Shown here in pieces: positions 19,761-29,973 of a DNA stretch of 64,000 nucleotides. This stretch comes from Erythrobacter sp. HKB08. Its GTDB lineage: Bacteria; Pseudomonadota; Alphaproteobacteria; Sphingomonadales; Sphingomonadaceae. Made by a program: the position numbers and the translations under genes. Each line of letters starts with the position of its first letter. Position 1 is the first letter of the stretch. The notes beneath the pieces were generated by a model. It made no database searches and was not told the DNA's origin. It saw only the letters and a list, made by a program, of their open reading frames with translations. The stretch is from positions 2,091,501-2,155,500 of the forward strand of contig NZ_CP035310.1 of assembly GCF_004114695.1 (NCBI RefSeq), in the 5' to 3' direction.

Positions 19761-22478
19761 TTACGCCGAAAGCCGTTGGTCCCGGTCGTTATCCTGGGAC
19801 ACCAGCTGGAAATCGGTCAGGTTCGTCGCCTTCGTATCGAGGCGTTCGGCGAATTCGACCCCCATGCGCTCGTCACGGCTCCAGATCGATGTCGCCCTGA
19901 CAACTAAGCTCGCGCTGATTGCGATGTTGAACGTCGTGCCCGGAGGTACGTTGTAGAGGCCCTCGATCATCGCGCCGCCTGGCGACATGTTGCGGATTGT
20001 AGCATTGTAGAATTCGCCGCCGTGTTCGAGCACGACCTTGCGCAGCATCTTGCTACGGGCCTCGCGTGCGGATCGCGGACCTTTCGCCTCGATAGTCGGT
20101 CCCTGCTGTACAAGCAAGTTGGCCTGAGCGAGCGGGACCGGCTTGGAGTAGATGTAACCCTGGACATGACTGCAGCCCAGGTTCCGGACGAGATCGAGCT
20201 CGTCCAGCGTCTCGACGCCTTCCGCAGTGGTTTCCATGTCGAGTGAATCTGCAAGGTTCGTAATCGAGCTGATGATCGCTCCGTTGCGATTGCCCGGCTG
20301 CGTGGCACCGCGCACGAAGCTCTGGTCGATCTTGATCTTGTCGAACGGCGCCTTCTTCAGATAGCCGAGCGACGAATAGCCGGTGCCGAAGTCATCGAGA
20401 GCGAGGCGCACCCCGATGCGTTTCAAGGCGACGAACATGGCCTCGGTCCCGGCGTCGTCATTCAGGAAGACGCTTTCCGTAATCTCCAGCTCCAGTCGCG
20501 AAGGTTGGATGCCAGCGGCGGCAATCGCGTTGGTGATGACCGTCGGGAGCTGCGGGTTGGCGAACTGGAGCGCGGACACATTCACCGCACAACGAATATG
20601 CTCCGGCCAGCTTGCGAGATCGTTGCAGACGGTGCGGATCGCCCACTCCCCGATCGTGGAGATAAGGCCGGTGTCCTCCGCGATCGGAATGAACTTTGCC
20701 GGAGAGAGCCAGCCCTGCTGCGGGTGCTTCCATCGCAGTAGCGCTTCGAAACCGGCGATTTCGCTGCTGTCGGACGTAACGACCGGCTGATAGTGCAACT
20801 CCAGTCCGCCGTCTCCGATTGCATCCCGCAGATCTCGCTCGAGTTTGGAACGCTCTTCTACCGCAGAGTGCAGCTCGTTCGAATAGAAGTGGTAGCGCCC
20901 TCGCCCGCCGTCCTTCGCTGCATAGAGAGCAAGGTCGGCATTTCGGATGATCGATTCACTGGTCGTGCCGTCATAGGGCGCGATGGCGACACCGACCGAA
21001 GCCCCGATCATGACGCGCTGGCCGTCGATCGTGTAAGGCTGAGAGAGCGAATGGATGATCTCGTGCGCTATCTGCGCGAGCCTTTCCCGTTCCGTATGTC
21101 CGGGAATGATGACCTTGAATTCGTCCCCGCCGAGACGGCCGACGCGCCCGTCCTTGCCGACAACCCGCTCGAGGCGTTGAGACACGAACTTCAGCAGAGC
21201 ATCGCCGGCCGGATGGCCGAGCGTATCGTTGACCTGCTTGAAGCGGTCAAGGTCGAGCAGGAAGACCGAGCATTCACGCCGCAGCTCGTTCGGGGCGTTG
21301 AGGATTTTCTCGAGCGTCTGCTGCATCTGCAAACGGTTGGCGAGGCCAGTCAGTGAATCGAACTGGGCGAGCCTCTTCACAGATTCCTGGTTGCGCTTCT
21401 TCTCGGTCAGGTCGCTACCTGAACCACGGAAGCCCAGGAAGTTGCCGAAATTGTCGTATGCGGGGCGGCCGCTAATCGACCACCAGCGCTGTTCACCCTG
21501 AACATTCGCCTTCACGCCAAGCTCGACGAAGGAGGATCGCGATGAAAGATGGAAGGCGAGCGTGCGCTCCCCTTCTTCCTCGTCCCTGCCAAGGTCGAAT
21601 AGCTCGGTGAACGGGCATTGCAGAAGTTCTTCGGTACTCCGTCCAAGCGCCTTGGACACCGACTTGGAGATGTAGGTGAGTTGGCCGCGACGATCGGTCT
21701 CCCAAAACCAACCGTGCCCGGTTTCCTCGTAATCGCGAAGGATATCTTCAGCGCGATTGCGCACCCTCTCGCGCGCTTGGTCCTTGCGCCGCCTCTCGAC
21801 CTGCAGGCGATGTTGGTATCGACCGATAAGGAGCGCAACAACAGCACCAAGTCCGAGCGCCCCGAGAGACGACAAGCTGCCCACCATGAATGCGACGGGC
21901 AGCCACCCTGCAACTGCGGCCGAAAATTGCTGCGGCACTCGCCCACTCAGCAGGCTGGCGCTGAAGGTCACGTTGCAGACCAGTCCGGCGCAGCCAAGGC
22001 TCCAAGCAATTTTGTCCGACAGGGCAAAGTCGGCGATGATTACGCCCACAGCGACGACCGGGACAAGCAGCGTGCCCCAGGCGATAACTCCGAACATCTT
22101 TGGAATGGGCTCACCGCTGCGCTCGAAGCGGGCCAGCTTCCCGCCGAAATACGCCGCCGTCGTGCCGATGAGGGTTGCGGCGACTGCTAGCAGCGAAGGC
22201 AGAGACAGGCTTGTCAACATTGCCAGGATTGAGGTGATCGCGACGGCGAGCGCCATCCAGCCCCAATCCATCGGCAGAATGTTCTGTCGAAGTACGACCT
22301 GCTGTCGACCGAGTGCGCGGTCATTCTTCGATGTCGCACGTCGTTCGGTTGATCGGCGGTCCGTGGCAACCTGATTTTCGATATTCGGCGAAGACACAGG
22401 ACGCACACCATCGCGCGCACCTTTCGAGGTCGCGACCATACCGTCATGCGGGTCCCGTTTGGGTTCTTCTCCGCCCAT
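19761..22478 (-). CDS. Membrane PAS-GGDEF-EAL-PilZ cyclic di-GMP signalling protein
   Basis: 905 residues from the ATG at 22478; a TTG six codons upstream and an ATG at 22439 are alternatives and none has a clear ribosome site. About six hydrophobic segments occupy residues 70-220. A PAS domain (GHGWFWETDRRGQLTYIS) covers about 250-360, GGDEF is intact at 450-454, and EAL at 578-580 (FEALLRW) is followed by DDFGTGYSS. A PilZ-like tail has NMSPGG, but the upstream arginine motif is less clear than in the neighbour. From PAS to PilZ it is a close paralog of the downstream gene, so a tandem duplication with gain or loss of the membrane module is likely. Confidence 0.9.
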   Translation of the reverse strand: MGGEEPKRDPHDGMVATSKGARDGVRPVSSPNIENQVATDRRSTERRATSKNDRALGRQQVVLRQNILPMDWGWMALAVAITSILAMLTSLSLPSLLAVAATLIGTTAAYFGGKLARFERSGEPIPKMFGVIAWGTLLVPVVAVGVIIADFALSDKIAWSLGCAGLVCNVTFSASLLSGRVPQQFSAAVAGWLPVAFMVGSLSSLGALGLGAVVALLIGRYQHRLQVERRRKDQARERVRNRAEDILRDYEETGHGWFWETDRRGQLTYISKSVSKALGRSTEELLQCPFTELFDLGRDEEEGERTLAFHLSSRSSFVELGVKANVQGEQRWWSISGRPAYDNFGNFLGFRGSGSDLTEKKRNQESVKRLAQFDSLTGLANRLQMQQTLEKILNAPNELRRECSVFLLDLDRFKQVNDTLGHPAGDALLKFVSQRLERVVGKDGRVGRLGGDEFKVIIPGHTERERLAQIAHEIIHSLSQPYTIDGQRVMIGASVGVAIAPYDGTTSESIIRNADLALYAAKDGGRGRYHFYSNELHSAVEERSKLERDLRDAIGDGGLELHYQPVVTSDSSEIAGFEALLRWKHPQQGWLSPAKFIPIAEDTGLISTIGEWAIRTVCNDLASWPEHIRCAVNVSALQFANPQLPTVITNAIAAAGIQPSRLELEITESVFLNDDAGTEAMFVALKRIGVRLALDDFGTGYSSLGYLKKAPFDKIKIDQSFVRGATQPGNRNGAIISSITNLADSLDMETTAEGVETLDELDLVRNLGCSHVQGYIYSKPVPLAQANLLVQQGPTIEAKGPRSAREARSKMLRKVVLEHGGEFYNATIRNMSPGGAMIEGLYNVPPGTTFNIAISASLVVRATSIWSRDERMGVEFAERLDTKATNLTDFQLVSQDNDRDQRLSA

Positions 22479-22586
22479 GACACGCACGTGCCACAAGGCT
22501 TTTGAAAAACGGTTAACCCGCCGGTGACGGAATTCCCCGCTAAACAGGGATTTGCCGTATGCTTGCCATAGTGAATGGAGGTGTGC

Positions 22587-24323
22587 ATGAACGATCCTTC
22601 GGCAGAGACGAAGTTCGAAGGATTGCCCATGACAGAAGGCCCGAAGCTCGAAGACGAAGCCGCCCAGTCGACAACCGCGCTCGGACCGATGATCGGTCTT
22701 GCTCGCGAAGATTTCGTCGGCGCGATCGCTCTACTGCTCCGCGAAACTGCATCCGACCCGCAGCGCACCATGAAGCATGCACAGGAAATGGGTCAGGACA
22801 TGATCAAGATCATGACCGGCCAGTCGGACCTTTCGCCCGATCCCCGCGATAAGCGTTTCATGGATCCGGCCTGGCAGTACAACCCGTTCTTCCGCGCCGG
22901 CGCGCAGTATTACCTCGCAGTGCAGAAGGGCATGCGCAACTGGCTCGCCGACCTCGAACTCGACGAACTCGAGCGAGACCGCGCCAACTTCATCTCTAAT
23001 ATCATCATCGACAGCCTTGCCCCGACCAATACGCTGGTCGGCAACCCGACTGCGCAGAAGCGCCTGATCGACAGTGGCGGACTGAGCCTCGTGAAGGGTC
23101 TCAAGAATGCCTACGACGACATGGTCTACAACAAGGGCATGGTCAGCCAGGTCGACAAGAAACCGTTCGAACTGGGCAAGAACATCGCGACTTCCGAAGG
23201 TTCGGTCGTTTTGCGGACCGAGATGATGGAGCTTGTTCACTATGCACCGACGACGGACGAGGTGTACGAGATCCCGCAGCTGACCATCCCTCCGCAGATA
23301 AACAAGATGTATATCAACGACTTGTCTCCGGAAAAGTCGGTGGTGAAGTACCAGCTCGACAACGGCATCCAGACCTTCGTCATCTCGTGGCGCAACCCGT
23401 CCAAGGAACAGGGCGTGTGGGACATGGCGGACTACATCCGCTCCTGCCGCGAAGCGATGGAGGCGGTGTCCAAGATTACCGGTTCCAAGAAGATCAACGT
23501 CTCGGCAGGCTGCTCGGGCGGCCAGACGGCGGCGATGCTCGCGTCCAAGATGGCAGCCGATGGCGACGACCTGCTCAATGCGCTCACGCTGATGGTCTGC
23601 GTGCTGCATCCCAAGCAGAACGACATCGAGGCCGGTTCGCTGGTGACCGAGAACGGCATGAAGCTCGCCCGCCGCCGCGCTGCGAAAAAGGGCGTCATCA
23701 AGGGTGACGACCTTGCCCGCGGCTTTGCATGGCTGCGACCGAACGACCTGATCTGGAACTACGTCATCAACAACTACCTGCTGGGCGAAGACCCGCCGGC
23801 GTTCGATGTCCTGTTCTGGAATGCCGATGCGACCAACCTGTCGGCTTCGCTCATGGGCGACTTCCTGACCATTTTCGAAACCCTCGCCTTCACCAAGAAG
23901 GGCGAGGTCGAAATGGTCGATCACAAGGTCGACCTCTCGAAGGTGACGAGCGACCTGTTCATCCTCGGCGGGGTGACCGACCACATCACCCCGTGGAAGG
24001 CGACCTACCGTTCGACCCAGCTGTTCGGCTCCGACGACGTGACCTACGTGCTGAGCCACTCGGGCCACATGCAGGCGATCCTCAACCCGCCGGGCAACCC
24101 GAAGGCGCGCTATTACGTCCAGAAGAAGGACGGAGACCTTCCGGAGACCGCGGACGAATGGCTCAAGGGCACCGAGGAAGTAGCCGGCAGCTGGTGGCCT
24201 TACTGGATGGAATGGGTCCAGGCCCGTTCCGGCGACAAGAAGAAGGCTCCGAAATCGGTGGGTAACAAAGCGTACCCTGCATTGGATCCGGCTCCGGGTC
24301 TGTATGTTGTAGAGGAACGCTGA
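22587..24323 (+). CDS. phaC: Class I poly(3-hydroxyalkanoate) synthase PhaC
   Basis: 578 residues from the ATG at 22587, which follows GGAGG by five bases; an earlier ATG at 22575 overlaps that site. The lipase-box-like motif AGCSGG contains the catalytic Cys309, with Asp465 in GGVTDHITPW and His494 in HSGHMQAI. Length and the WQYNPFFRAGAQYYLA region fit class I (single-subunit) synthases, which polymerise 3-hydroxyacyl-CoA into storage granules. A putative depolymerase follows 29 bp later. No phasin, phaA or phaB is in the window. Confidence 0.96.
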   Translation: MNDPSAETKFEGLPMTEGPKLEDEAAQSTTALGPMIGLAREDFVGAIALLLRETASDPQRTMKHAQEMGQDMIKIMTGQSDLSPDPRDKRFMDPAWQYNPFFRAGAQYYLAVQKGMRNWLADLELDELERDRANFISNIIIDSLAPTNTLVGNPTAQKRLIDSGGLSLVKGLKNAYDDMVYNKGMVSQVDKKPFELGKNIATSEGSVVLRTEMMELVHYAPTTDEVYEIPQLTIPPQINKMYINDLSPEKSVVKYQLDNGIQTFVISWRNPSKEQGVWDMADYIRSCREAMEAVSKITGSKKINVSAGCSGGQTAAMLASKMAADGDDLLNALTLMVCVLHPKQNDIEAGSLVTENGMKLARRRAAKKGVIKGDDLARGFAWLRPNDLIWNYVINNYLLGEDPPAFDVLFWNADATNLSASLMGDFLTIFETLAFTKKGEVEMVDHKVDLSKVTSDLFILGGVTDHITPWKATYRSTQLFGSDDVTYVLSHSGHMQAILNPPGNPKARYYVQKKDGDLPETADEWLKGTEEVAGSWWPYWMEWVQARSGDKKKAPKSVGNKAYPALDPAPGLYVVEER

Positions 24324-24352
24324 GCCTGCGGGCTCGCCAGAAGGAATTCCGA

Positions 24353-25201
24353 TTGACCGACGCGATGACAACCGCCGACATCTCGATGGAGACCGTCGGC
24401 GGCAGAACGCTCCGGGTCGCCACTTGGCGGCTCAACGAACCGAGCGACCACCTGCCCGTCCTGTTCTTCAACGGGATCGGGGCCAATATCGAAGCGGTCG
24501 CTCCGCTGGCCGAGGCGCTCGACGACCGGCCCTTCATCATGTTCGACATGCCCGGCGTTGGTGAATCGCCGGAACCGACCATCCCCTACAACGCCTTCAC
24601 CATGGCGTGGACGACGACCCAGCTGCTCGACAAGCTCAAGATCGACCGGGTCGACGTAATGGGCGTGAGCTGGGGCGGCGCGATGGCGCAACATTTCGCG
24701 ATCCAGCATCCCAAGCGCACGCATCGCCTCGTGCTGATCGCGACCAGTGCAGGCATGCTGATGGTGCCGGGCAATCCGGCAGCCCTTTCGAAAATGGCCG
24801 ACCCGCGCCGCTACGTCGATGCCGCCTTCATGGCGAAGCATTTCCAGACGCTTTACGGCGGCGCGCTCGGCAAGGGTTCGGGCAAGTCGGAGCATATCGG
24901 GCGGCTCAAGCCCCCCACCCCGCGCGGCTATTTCTACCAGCTTCTCGCCATGCTCGGCTGGACCAGCGCACCGGCGCTGCCGTTCATGCGCAAGCACACG
25001 CTCATCATGATGGGTGACGACGACCAGATCGTGCCGCTCGCGAACGGCAAGATCCTGCATTCGCTCATTCCGAACAGCGAGCTGGAAATCATGGAAGGCG
25101 GCGGGCACCTGTTCCTGCTAAGCCACCGAGAACAAAGCGTTTCCGCCATCCGGCGGTTCCTCGACACTACTGACGAAGAGGATCTGTCGGAAGCAGCCTG
25201 A
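24353..25201 (+). CDS. Alpha/beta hydrolase, PHA depolymerase (PhaZ)-like
   Basis: 282 residues. The TTG at 24353 is favoured because AAGGAA ends six to seven bases upstream; an ATG at 24365 is the alternative. The triad is visible: Ser in GVSWGGAMAQ, Asp in MGDDDQIVP and His in GGGHLFLL. The overall pattern (FFNGIGANIE, FDMPGVGESP, YNAFTMAWTTTQLLDKL) fits intracellular medium-chain PHA depolymerases of the Pseudomonas PhaZ type, and the position after phaC supports a role in polymer mobilisation. A general esterase cannot be excluded. Confidence 0.8.
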   Translation: MTDAMTTADISMETVGGRTLRVATWRLNEPSDHLPVLFFNGIGANIEAVAPLAEALDDRPFIMFDMPGVGESPEPTIPYNAFTMAWTTTQLLDKLKIDRVDVMGVSWGGAMAQHFAIQHPKRTHRLVLIATSAGMLMVPGNPAALSKMADPRRYVDAAFMAKHFQTLYGGALGKGSGKSEHIGRLKPPTPRGYFYQLLAMLGWTSAPALPFMRKHTLIMMGDDDQIVPLANGKILHSLIPNSELEIMEGGGHLFLLSHREQSVSAIRRFLDTTDEEDLSEAA

Positions 25202-25230
25202 CGTGCGAACCAAGAGGGAGAGGTAAGCAC

Positions 25231-26547
25231 ATGCGGCATATTGCGATTATCGGTTCCGGCCCTGCCGGATACTATACCGCCGAAGCGGCCCAGAAGCACT
25301 GGGGCGATGACGTGCGGATCGATATCTTCGACGCGCTTCCTGTCCCTTACGGGCTGATCCGCACGGGCGTCGCGCCCGACCACCAGTCGATCAAGGGCGT
25401 CTCGCGCCGCTACGAGAAGACCGCCCTGACCGAGAACGTGCGTTTCGTCGGCAATGTGACGATCGGCGAGGATGTGTCGGTCGCCGACCTGCAGGGCCTG
25501 TACGATGCTGTCGTCCTTGCAACCGGCGCTCCGAACGACCGGCAATTGGGGATGGAAGGCGAAGACCTCGCCAACGTGTTCGGCAGCGCCGCGTTCGTCG
25601 GCTGGTACAACGGGCATCCGCAATTCGCCGACCTCGCACCGGACCTGTCGGGCCGCCACGCGGTCGTCATCGGGATGGGCAATGTCGCGCTCGACGTGGC
25701 GCGCATCCTCGCCAAGACCGAGGCTGAGTTTGCCGGCTCCGACATAGTCGGACACGCCCTGAAGGCGCTCAACGAAAGCAATATCCACACGATCACCATC
25801 CTTGGGCGGCGCGGCCCGCACCAGATCATGATGACGCCGAAGGAGCTTGGCGAGCTCATGCATCTGGAGCGCGCCAGCCCCCGGGTCGACCCGGAGGACC
25901 TGCCGGAGGAAGAGGAAGACGCGCTGCTCGAACCGGGCCTGCGAAAGTCGGTCGCGCACCTGCGCAGTTTCGCCGCCATTCCGGAAAGCGTCCACGCCGA
26001 TACGCCGGTCGAGATCGAGTTCGACATGTTCGCCAGCCCGGTCGCGCTCGAAGGCGACGGCAAGGTGCAGAAAGTCCGTGTCGAGCGCACTGTCGTCGAG
26101 GCCGGGCGCGCCAAGGGTACGGGGGAATTCTACGACATCCCCGCCGATCTCGTCGTCAGTTGCATCGGTTATCGCACCAGTCCGATCCCCGGCGTCCCGT
26201 TCGACGAGCGCGCGGGACGTTTCGCCAACGACGAGGGGCGTATCCTGCCCGGCCTTTACTGCGTCGGGTGGGCGAGACGCGGCCCCTCCGGCACGATCGG
26301 CACCAACCGGCCCGACGGTTTTGGCCTGATCGAAAAAATCGCCGAGGATGACGCCAGCGGCGCGCTGGGCCGCAAGGGAAAGGCTGGCCGCGAAGGCTTC
26401 GATGCCCTGGCGAAGGAACGCGGCATCGAAGTCGTCACATTCCGCGACTGGAAGAAGATCGAGGAAGCGGAGGAGGCCGCCGCAAGGGAAGGCGCTCCCC
26501 GAGAGAAATTCGTCGACATCGAAAGCATGATCCGGGCCCGCGACTGA
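25231..26547 (+). CDS. FAD/NADPH oxidoreductase of the adrenodoxin/ferredoxin reductase (FprA) family
   Basis: 438 residues. An FAD-binding GSGPAGYYTAEAA lies at 8-20, then VPYGLIRTGVAPDHQSIKGV. A NADPH-binding IGMGNVALDVARIL follows, with LGRRGPHQIMMTPKELGEL and the C-terminal GWARRGPSGTIGTNRPDG. This order defines adrenodoxin-reductase-like enzymes, which pass electrons from NADPH to ferredoxins and thence, for example, to P450s. No ferredoxin or P450 gene is adjacent. AGAGGGAGAGG precedes the ATG. It is 29 bp after the PhaZ-like gene and 26 bp before the transporter, so probably co-transcribed. Confidence 0.9.
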   Translation: MRHIAIIGSGPAGYYTAEAAQKHWGDDVRIDIFDALPVPYGLIRTGVAPDHQSIKGVSRRYEKTALTENVRFVGNVTIGEDVSVADLQGLYDAVVLATGAPNDRQLGMEGEDLANVFGSAAFVGWYNGHPQFADLAPDLSGRHAVVIGMGNVALDVARILAKTEAEFAGSDIVGHALKALNESNIHTITILGRRGPHQIMMTPKELGELMHLERASPRVDPEDLPEEEEDALLEPGLRKSVAHLRSFAAIPESVHADTPVEIEFDMFASPVALEGDGKVQKVRVERTVVEAGRAKGTGEFYDIPADLVVSCIGYRTSPIPGVPFDERAGRFANDEGRILPGLYCVGWARRGPSGTIGTNRPDGFGLIEKIAEDDASGALGRKGKAGREGFDALAKERGIEVVTFRDWKKIEEAEEAAAREGAPREKFVDIESMIRARD

Positions 26548-26573
26548 GCGGCGATGGTTGGGAGGAAATACGA

Positions 26574-28064
26574 ATGAGCACTCCCATTATCGATCCGAGC
26601 CCGCTTGAAAGACCGATTTCCGAGCGGCCGGCGCATGGCGAAGGCGGCCCGCTCGGGCGCACGGGATTTGCCTGGGCGGTCTTCGAATGGGCGCGCAACC
26701 CGTATTACATCCTGATCGTCATTTACATCTTCGCGCCGTACTTCGCGCGCGACATCATCGGGGCTGACCTGCTCGCCAGTGGGCAGCTCGACGGAATGGA
26801 GCCCCAGGCCGCGCAGGCGACAGCCAATGCGCAAGGCCAGGCGACGATTGCCTCGGTTACGAAGTGGGCGGGCCTTGTCGCGGCTTTGACTGCACCGTTT
26901 CTAGGCGCAGCGCTCGACCGCGGCGGAAGGCTCAAGCCCGTCCTCGCAGTGACGCTCGGCAGCATTGCTCTGTGCTCGGCGCTGCTGTGGTTCGCGATGC
27001 CCGGTGGAGCGGGTCTATCGACCCCGGCGATCATGGCGCTGCTGGTGATTGCCTACGTCAGCTATACCTATTCCGAGGTGACCCACAACGCGATGCTCAG
27101 CGTATCGGGTGCGCCAGGCAAGCTGTCGATGATTTCCGGGCTCGGACTGGGTCTCGGCAATCTGGCGGCGACGCTGATATTCATTGCCCTGGTCCTGCTG
27201 TTCGTCTTGCCCAGCCTGATCCAGTGGCCCTTCGCAGAACCGCAGTTCGGTATCGACGTGACTTCGTTCGAGCACATGCGGATCGCCGGGCCGATCTGCG
27301 CGGCATGGCTGGTGATCTTCTCGATCCCGTTCTTCCTCAACGCCAAGGACCCCGGCATTCCCGGCGCGAGCTGGATCGCTGCTACCCGCAGCGGCGCGAA
27401 GAGTGTCATGCGGACTTTCCGTGAGGCTTCGCATTATCGCGAGCTTCTCAAGTTCCTCGTCGCGCGCATGTTCTACCAGGATGCGATGGCCGCCCTGCTC
27501 GCGCTTGGAGCGGTCTATGTCGCGTTGTTCCTCGGTTGGGGCTTTCTCGAGATGCTCTGCTACGCGATCTTCGCGAGCGCCTGTGCATTCGGCGGCGGCA
27601 TCTTCGGCGGCTGGCTGGAAGAAAAGGTCGGGGTCAAGCGGGCGCTCGTGATCGAGATCGTCGGGATGATTGCGACTATGATCGTCCAGCTGAGCATCAC
27701 GCGAGAGAGCCTGTTCTTCGGCCTCGTTGAGAATTCGCAGGTGTGGGACGGCCTCGTCTTCCGCACCGTATCCGATCTTGCCTATCTCGGCCTGATCAGC
27801 ATCGTCGCGATCACTGCGACTGCGAGCATATCGGCAAGCCGCACCATGCTGGTCACGCTGGCGCCGCTCGGGCGAAGCGGCGAATTCTTCGGCCTTTATG
27901 CGATTGCCGGGACGATCACGGTGTGGATGGGTCCCCTGCTTGTCGAGTACTTCACCCTGTGGTCGAACGACCAGCGCATCGGCATGGCCTCGATCTCGCT
28001 TCTCTTCACCATCGGCCTCGCAATCCTGCTCACGGTCAAGGTCCCCCACCGCAACGCAGCCTGA
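26574..28064 (+). CDS. MFS transporter of the Atg22/UMF1 type
   Basis: 496 residues with about twelve hydrophobic segments. The start GFAWAVFEWARNPYYILIVI and the central TYSEVTHNAMLSVSGAPGKLS-like region fit the Atg22-like (UMF1) group of the major facilitator superfamily. Yeast Atg22 exports amino acids from the vacuole; bacterial members are uncharacterised, though an amino-acid or peptide substrate would suit the D-aminoacylase-like gene downstream. GGGAGG lies about eight bases before the ATG. Confidence 0.85.
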   Translation: MSTPIIDPSPLERPISERPAHGEGGPLGRTGFAWAVFEWARNPYYILIVIYIFAPYFARDIIGADLLASGQLDGMEPQAAQATANAQGQATIASVTKWAGLVAALTAPFLGAALDRGGRLKPVLAVTLGSIALCSALLWFAMPGGAGLSTPAIMALLVIAYVSYTYSEVTHNAMLSVSGAPGKLSMISGLGLGLGNLAATLIFIALVLLFVLPSLIQWPFAEPQFGIDVTSFEHMRIAGPICAAWLVIFSIPFFLNAKDPGIPGASWIAATRSGAKSVMRTFREASHYRELLKFLVARMFYQDAMAALLALGAVYVALFLGWGFLEMLCYAIFASACAFGGGIFGGWLEEKVGVKRALVIEIVGMIATMIVQLSITRESLFFGLVENSQVWDGLVFRTVSDLAYLGLISIVAITATASISASRTMLVTLAPLGRSGEFFGLYAIAGTITVWMGPLLVEYFTLWSNDQRIGMASISLLFTIGLAILLTVKVPHRNAA

Positions 28065-28134
28065 TCCCGTCGCTATGCGTATGGACTCATGGGTTGCATT
28101 GTGAGACTTTCCTCTTCGAGAGAGGAGACCAATC

Positions 28135-29889
28135 ATGCCAGCATTCGACCTGATCATCAGGGGCGGAACCATTGTAGATGGGACCGGGGAGGACCGTTTC
28201 ACCGGTGACGTCGCGATCAAGGACGGCCTTATCGCGCAGGTCGGAGAGGTGACGGGCGATGCAGCGGAGGAAATCGACGCCAGCGGCCTGCTCGTCACGC
28301 CCGGCTTCGTCGACATTCACACGCATTACGACGGGCAGGCGACATGGGACCAGGAAATGGCCCCGTCCAGCTGGCACGGCGTGACCACCGTCGTCATGGG
28401 CAATTGCGGCGTAGGCTTCGCTCCCGCCAAGCCCGACAAGCACGACTGGCTCATCCAGCTGATGGAAGGCGTCGAGGACATTCCCGGCACCGCCCTTGCC
28501 GAAGGCATCACCTGGAACTGGGAAACCTTCCCCGAATATCTCGACGAGCTGGAGAAGCTGCCGCGCACCGTCGATGTCGGCACCCATGTCCCGCATGGCG
28601 CGGTGCGTGCCTATGTCCTCGAGGAGCGCGAGGAGCCGGGTGCAGTCCCGACCGAGGAAGACATCCGCCAGATGGCACAGATCGTCGAAGACGGCGTGCG
28701 TGCAGGCGCGCTGGGCTTCTCGACGAGCCGCACCGTTCTGCACAAGGACGTGAACGGCGTCCTCGTCCCCGGTACGACCGCGCAGGCCGACGAGCTGATC
28801 GAGCTCGGTCGTGCGATGGGCCGCGTCGGCTACGGCGTGTTCGAAATGGCGAGCGACCTTCGCCGCGAGTGGAACGAGTTCGAGTGGATGGGCAGCCTCA
28901 GCCGCGAAACCGGCCTGCCCGTCACCTTCGCAGCGCTCCAGTCGATCGCCAAGGAACAGCCGCTCGACGAGCAGATCTCCAACATGCGCGCCGAGAACGA
29001 CAACGGCGCCAATATCGTCGCCCAGATCGCGCTGCGCGGAAACGGGATCATCATGGCCTGGCAGGGCACGGTGAACCCCTTCGTGCTGCGCCCGAGCTGG
29101 CAGGCGATGGAAGAGCTTTCGTGGGAAGATAAGAAAGCGAAACTGCTCGACCCCGAATTCAAGGCGAAACTGCTGGCCGAACCGAACGACTACTCCGAAG
29201 TGGCCGAGGACGTGAAGGAAGTGATCTTCGCCCTCACGAACGGCTGGGGCCTGATGTTCGAGATGGACGAGGATTTCGACTACGAACCGCCGCAGGATGC
29301 GACCGTGCAGGCCCGCGGCACTGCGGCCGGCGTCGATCCGCAGGAATACGCCTACGACATGCTCTGCCGCGACGATGGCAAGGGCTTCATCTATTTCCCG
29401 ATCCTCAATTATGCCGACGGCGATCTCGAGTTCCTGCTCCCGCTGCAGCATAGCGACGACACGGTGAACTCGCTGTCCGACGGCGGCGCGCATTGCGGCA
29501 CGATCTGCGATGCCGCATCGCCCACCTTCATGCTCCAGCACTGGGTGCGCGATCGCAAGCGCGGGGATCGCATCTCGCTGGAGAACGCGATCAAGCGCCA
29601 GTGCAGCGATACCGCGAGGCTCTATGGCCTCGAGGACCGCGGCGTGATCGCGCCGGGCTATCTCGCCGATCTCAACATTATCGATTTCGACAAGCTCAAG
29701 CTAGGCAAGCCGTGGCTCGCCTTCGACCTTCCGGCTGGCGGCAAGCGCCTGTTGCAGAAGGCGGACGGCTATGTCGCGACGATCAAGAATGGCACGGTCA
29801 CCTTCCGCAACGGCGAATGGACCGGCGAAACCCCGGGCGGCCTCATCCGCGGCCCGCAGCGCGCAGAGCTGGCAGAAGCCGCCGAGTAA
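28135..29889 (+). CDS. N-acyl-D-amino-acid deacylase-like amidohydrolase
   Basis: 584 residues of the amidohydrolase-3 / D-aminoacylase group. The metal-site motif [12 protein letters not shown] lies near residues 57-68. GNCGVGFAP follows, matching the Cys-containing metal loop of D-aminoacylases, with [15 protein letters not shown] further on. The C-terminal part returns to the small beta-sandwich ([14 protein letters not shown]). The family hydrolyses N-acyl-D-amino acids, hydantoin-like or related amides; the true substrate is not evident. AGAGGAG precedes the ATG. It follows the transporter by 70 bp on the same strand. Confidence 0.85.
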   Translation: MPAFDLIIRGGTIVDGTGEDRFTGDVAIKDGLIAQVGEVTGDAAEEIDASGLLVTPGFVDIHTHYDGQATWDQEMAPSSWHGVTTVVMGNCGVGFAPAKPDKHDWLIQLMEGVEDIPGTALAEGITWNWETFPEYLDELEKLPRTVDVGTHVPHGAVRAYVLEEREEPGAVPTEEDIRQMAQIVEDGVRAGALGFSTSRTVLHKDVNGVLVPGTTAQADELIELGRAMGRVGYGVFEMASDLRREWNEFEWMGSLSRETGLPVTFAALQSIAKEQPLDEQISNMRAENDNGANIVAQIALRGNGIIMAWQGTVNPFVLRPSWQAMEELSWEDKKAKLLDPEFKAKLLAEPNDYSEVAEDVKEVIFALTNGWGLMFEMDEDFDYEPPQDATVQARGTAAGVDPQEYAYDMLCRDDGKGFIYFPILNYADGDLEFLLPLQHSDDTVNSLSDGGAHCGTICDAASPTFMLQHWVRDRKRGDRISLENAIKRQCSDTARLYGLEDRGVIAPGYLADLNIIDFDKLKLGKPWLAFDLPAGGKRLLQKADGYVATIKNGTVTFRNGEWTGETPGGLIRGPQRAELAEAAE

Positions 29890-29973
29890 CGCATTCCGGC
29901 GCTGCGAAGACGCGGGGCTCGCCCCCGCCTCGCGGCGCCGTCTCCTACGATCCGAACTCCGGGAAAAACCACC

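Noticed and set aside
24322-24335. Short GAGCC/GGCTC hairpin after phaC as a terminator
   Set aside because: The stem is five bases with no T-run and the next gene starts 29 bp after the phaC stop.
22731-24371. Minus-strand open frame opposite phaC
   Set aside because: Antisense shadow rich in Arg/His/Val; phaC has an intact catalytic triad.
28087-29541. Minus-strand open frame opposite the amidohydrolase gene
   Set aside because: Antisense shadow; the plus strand has a ribosome site and metal-binding motifs.
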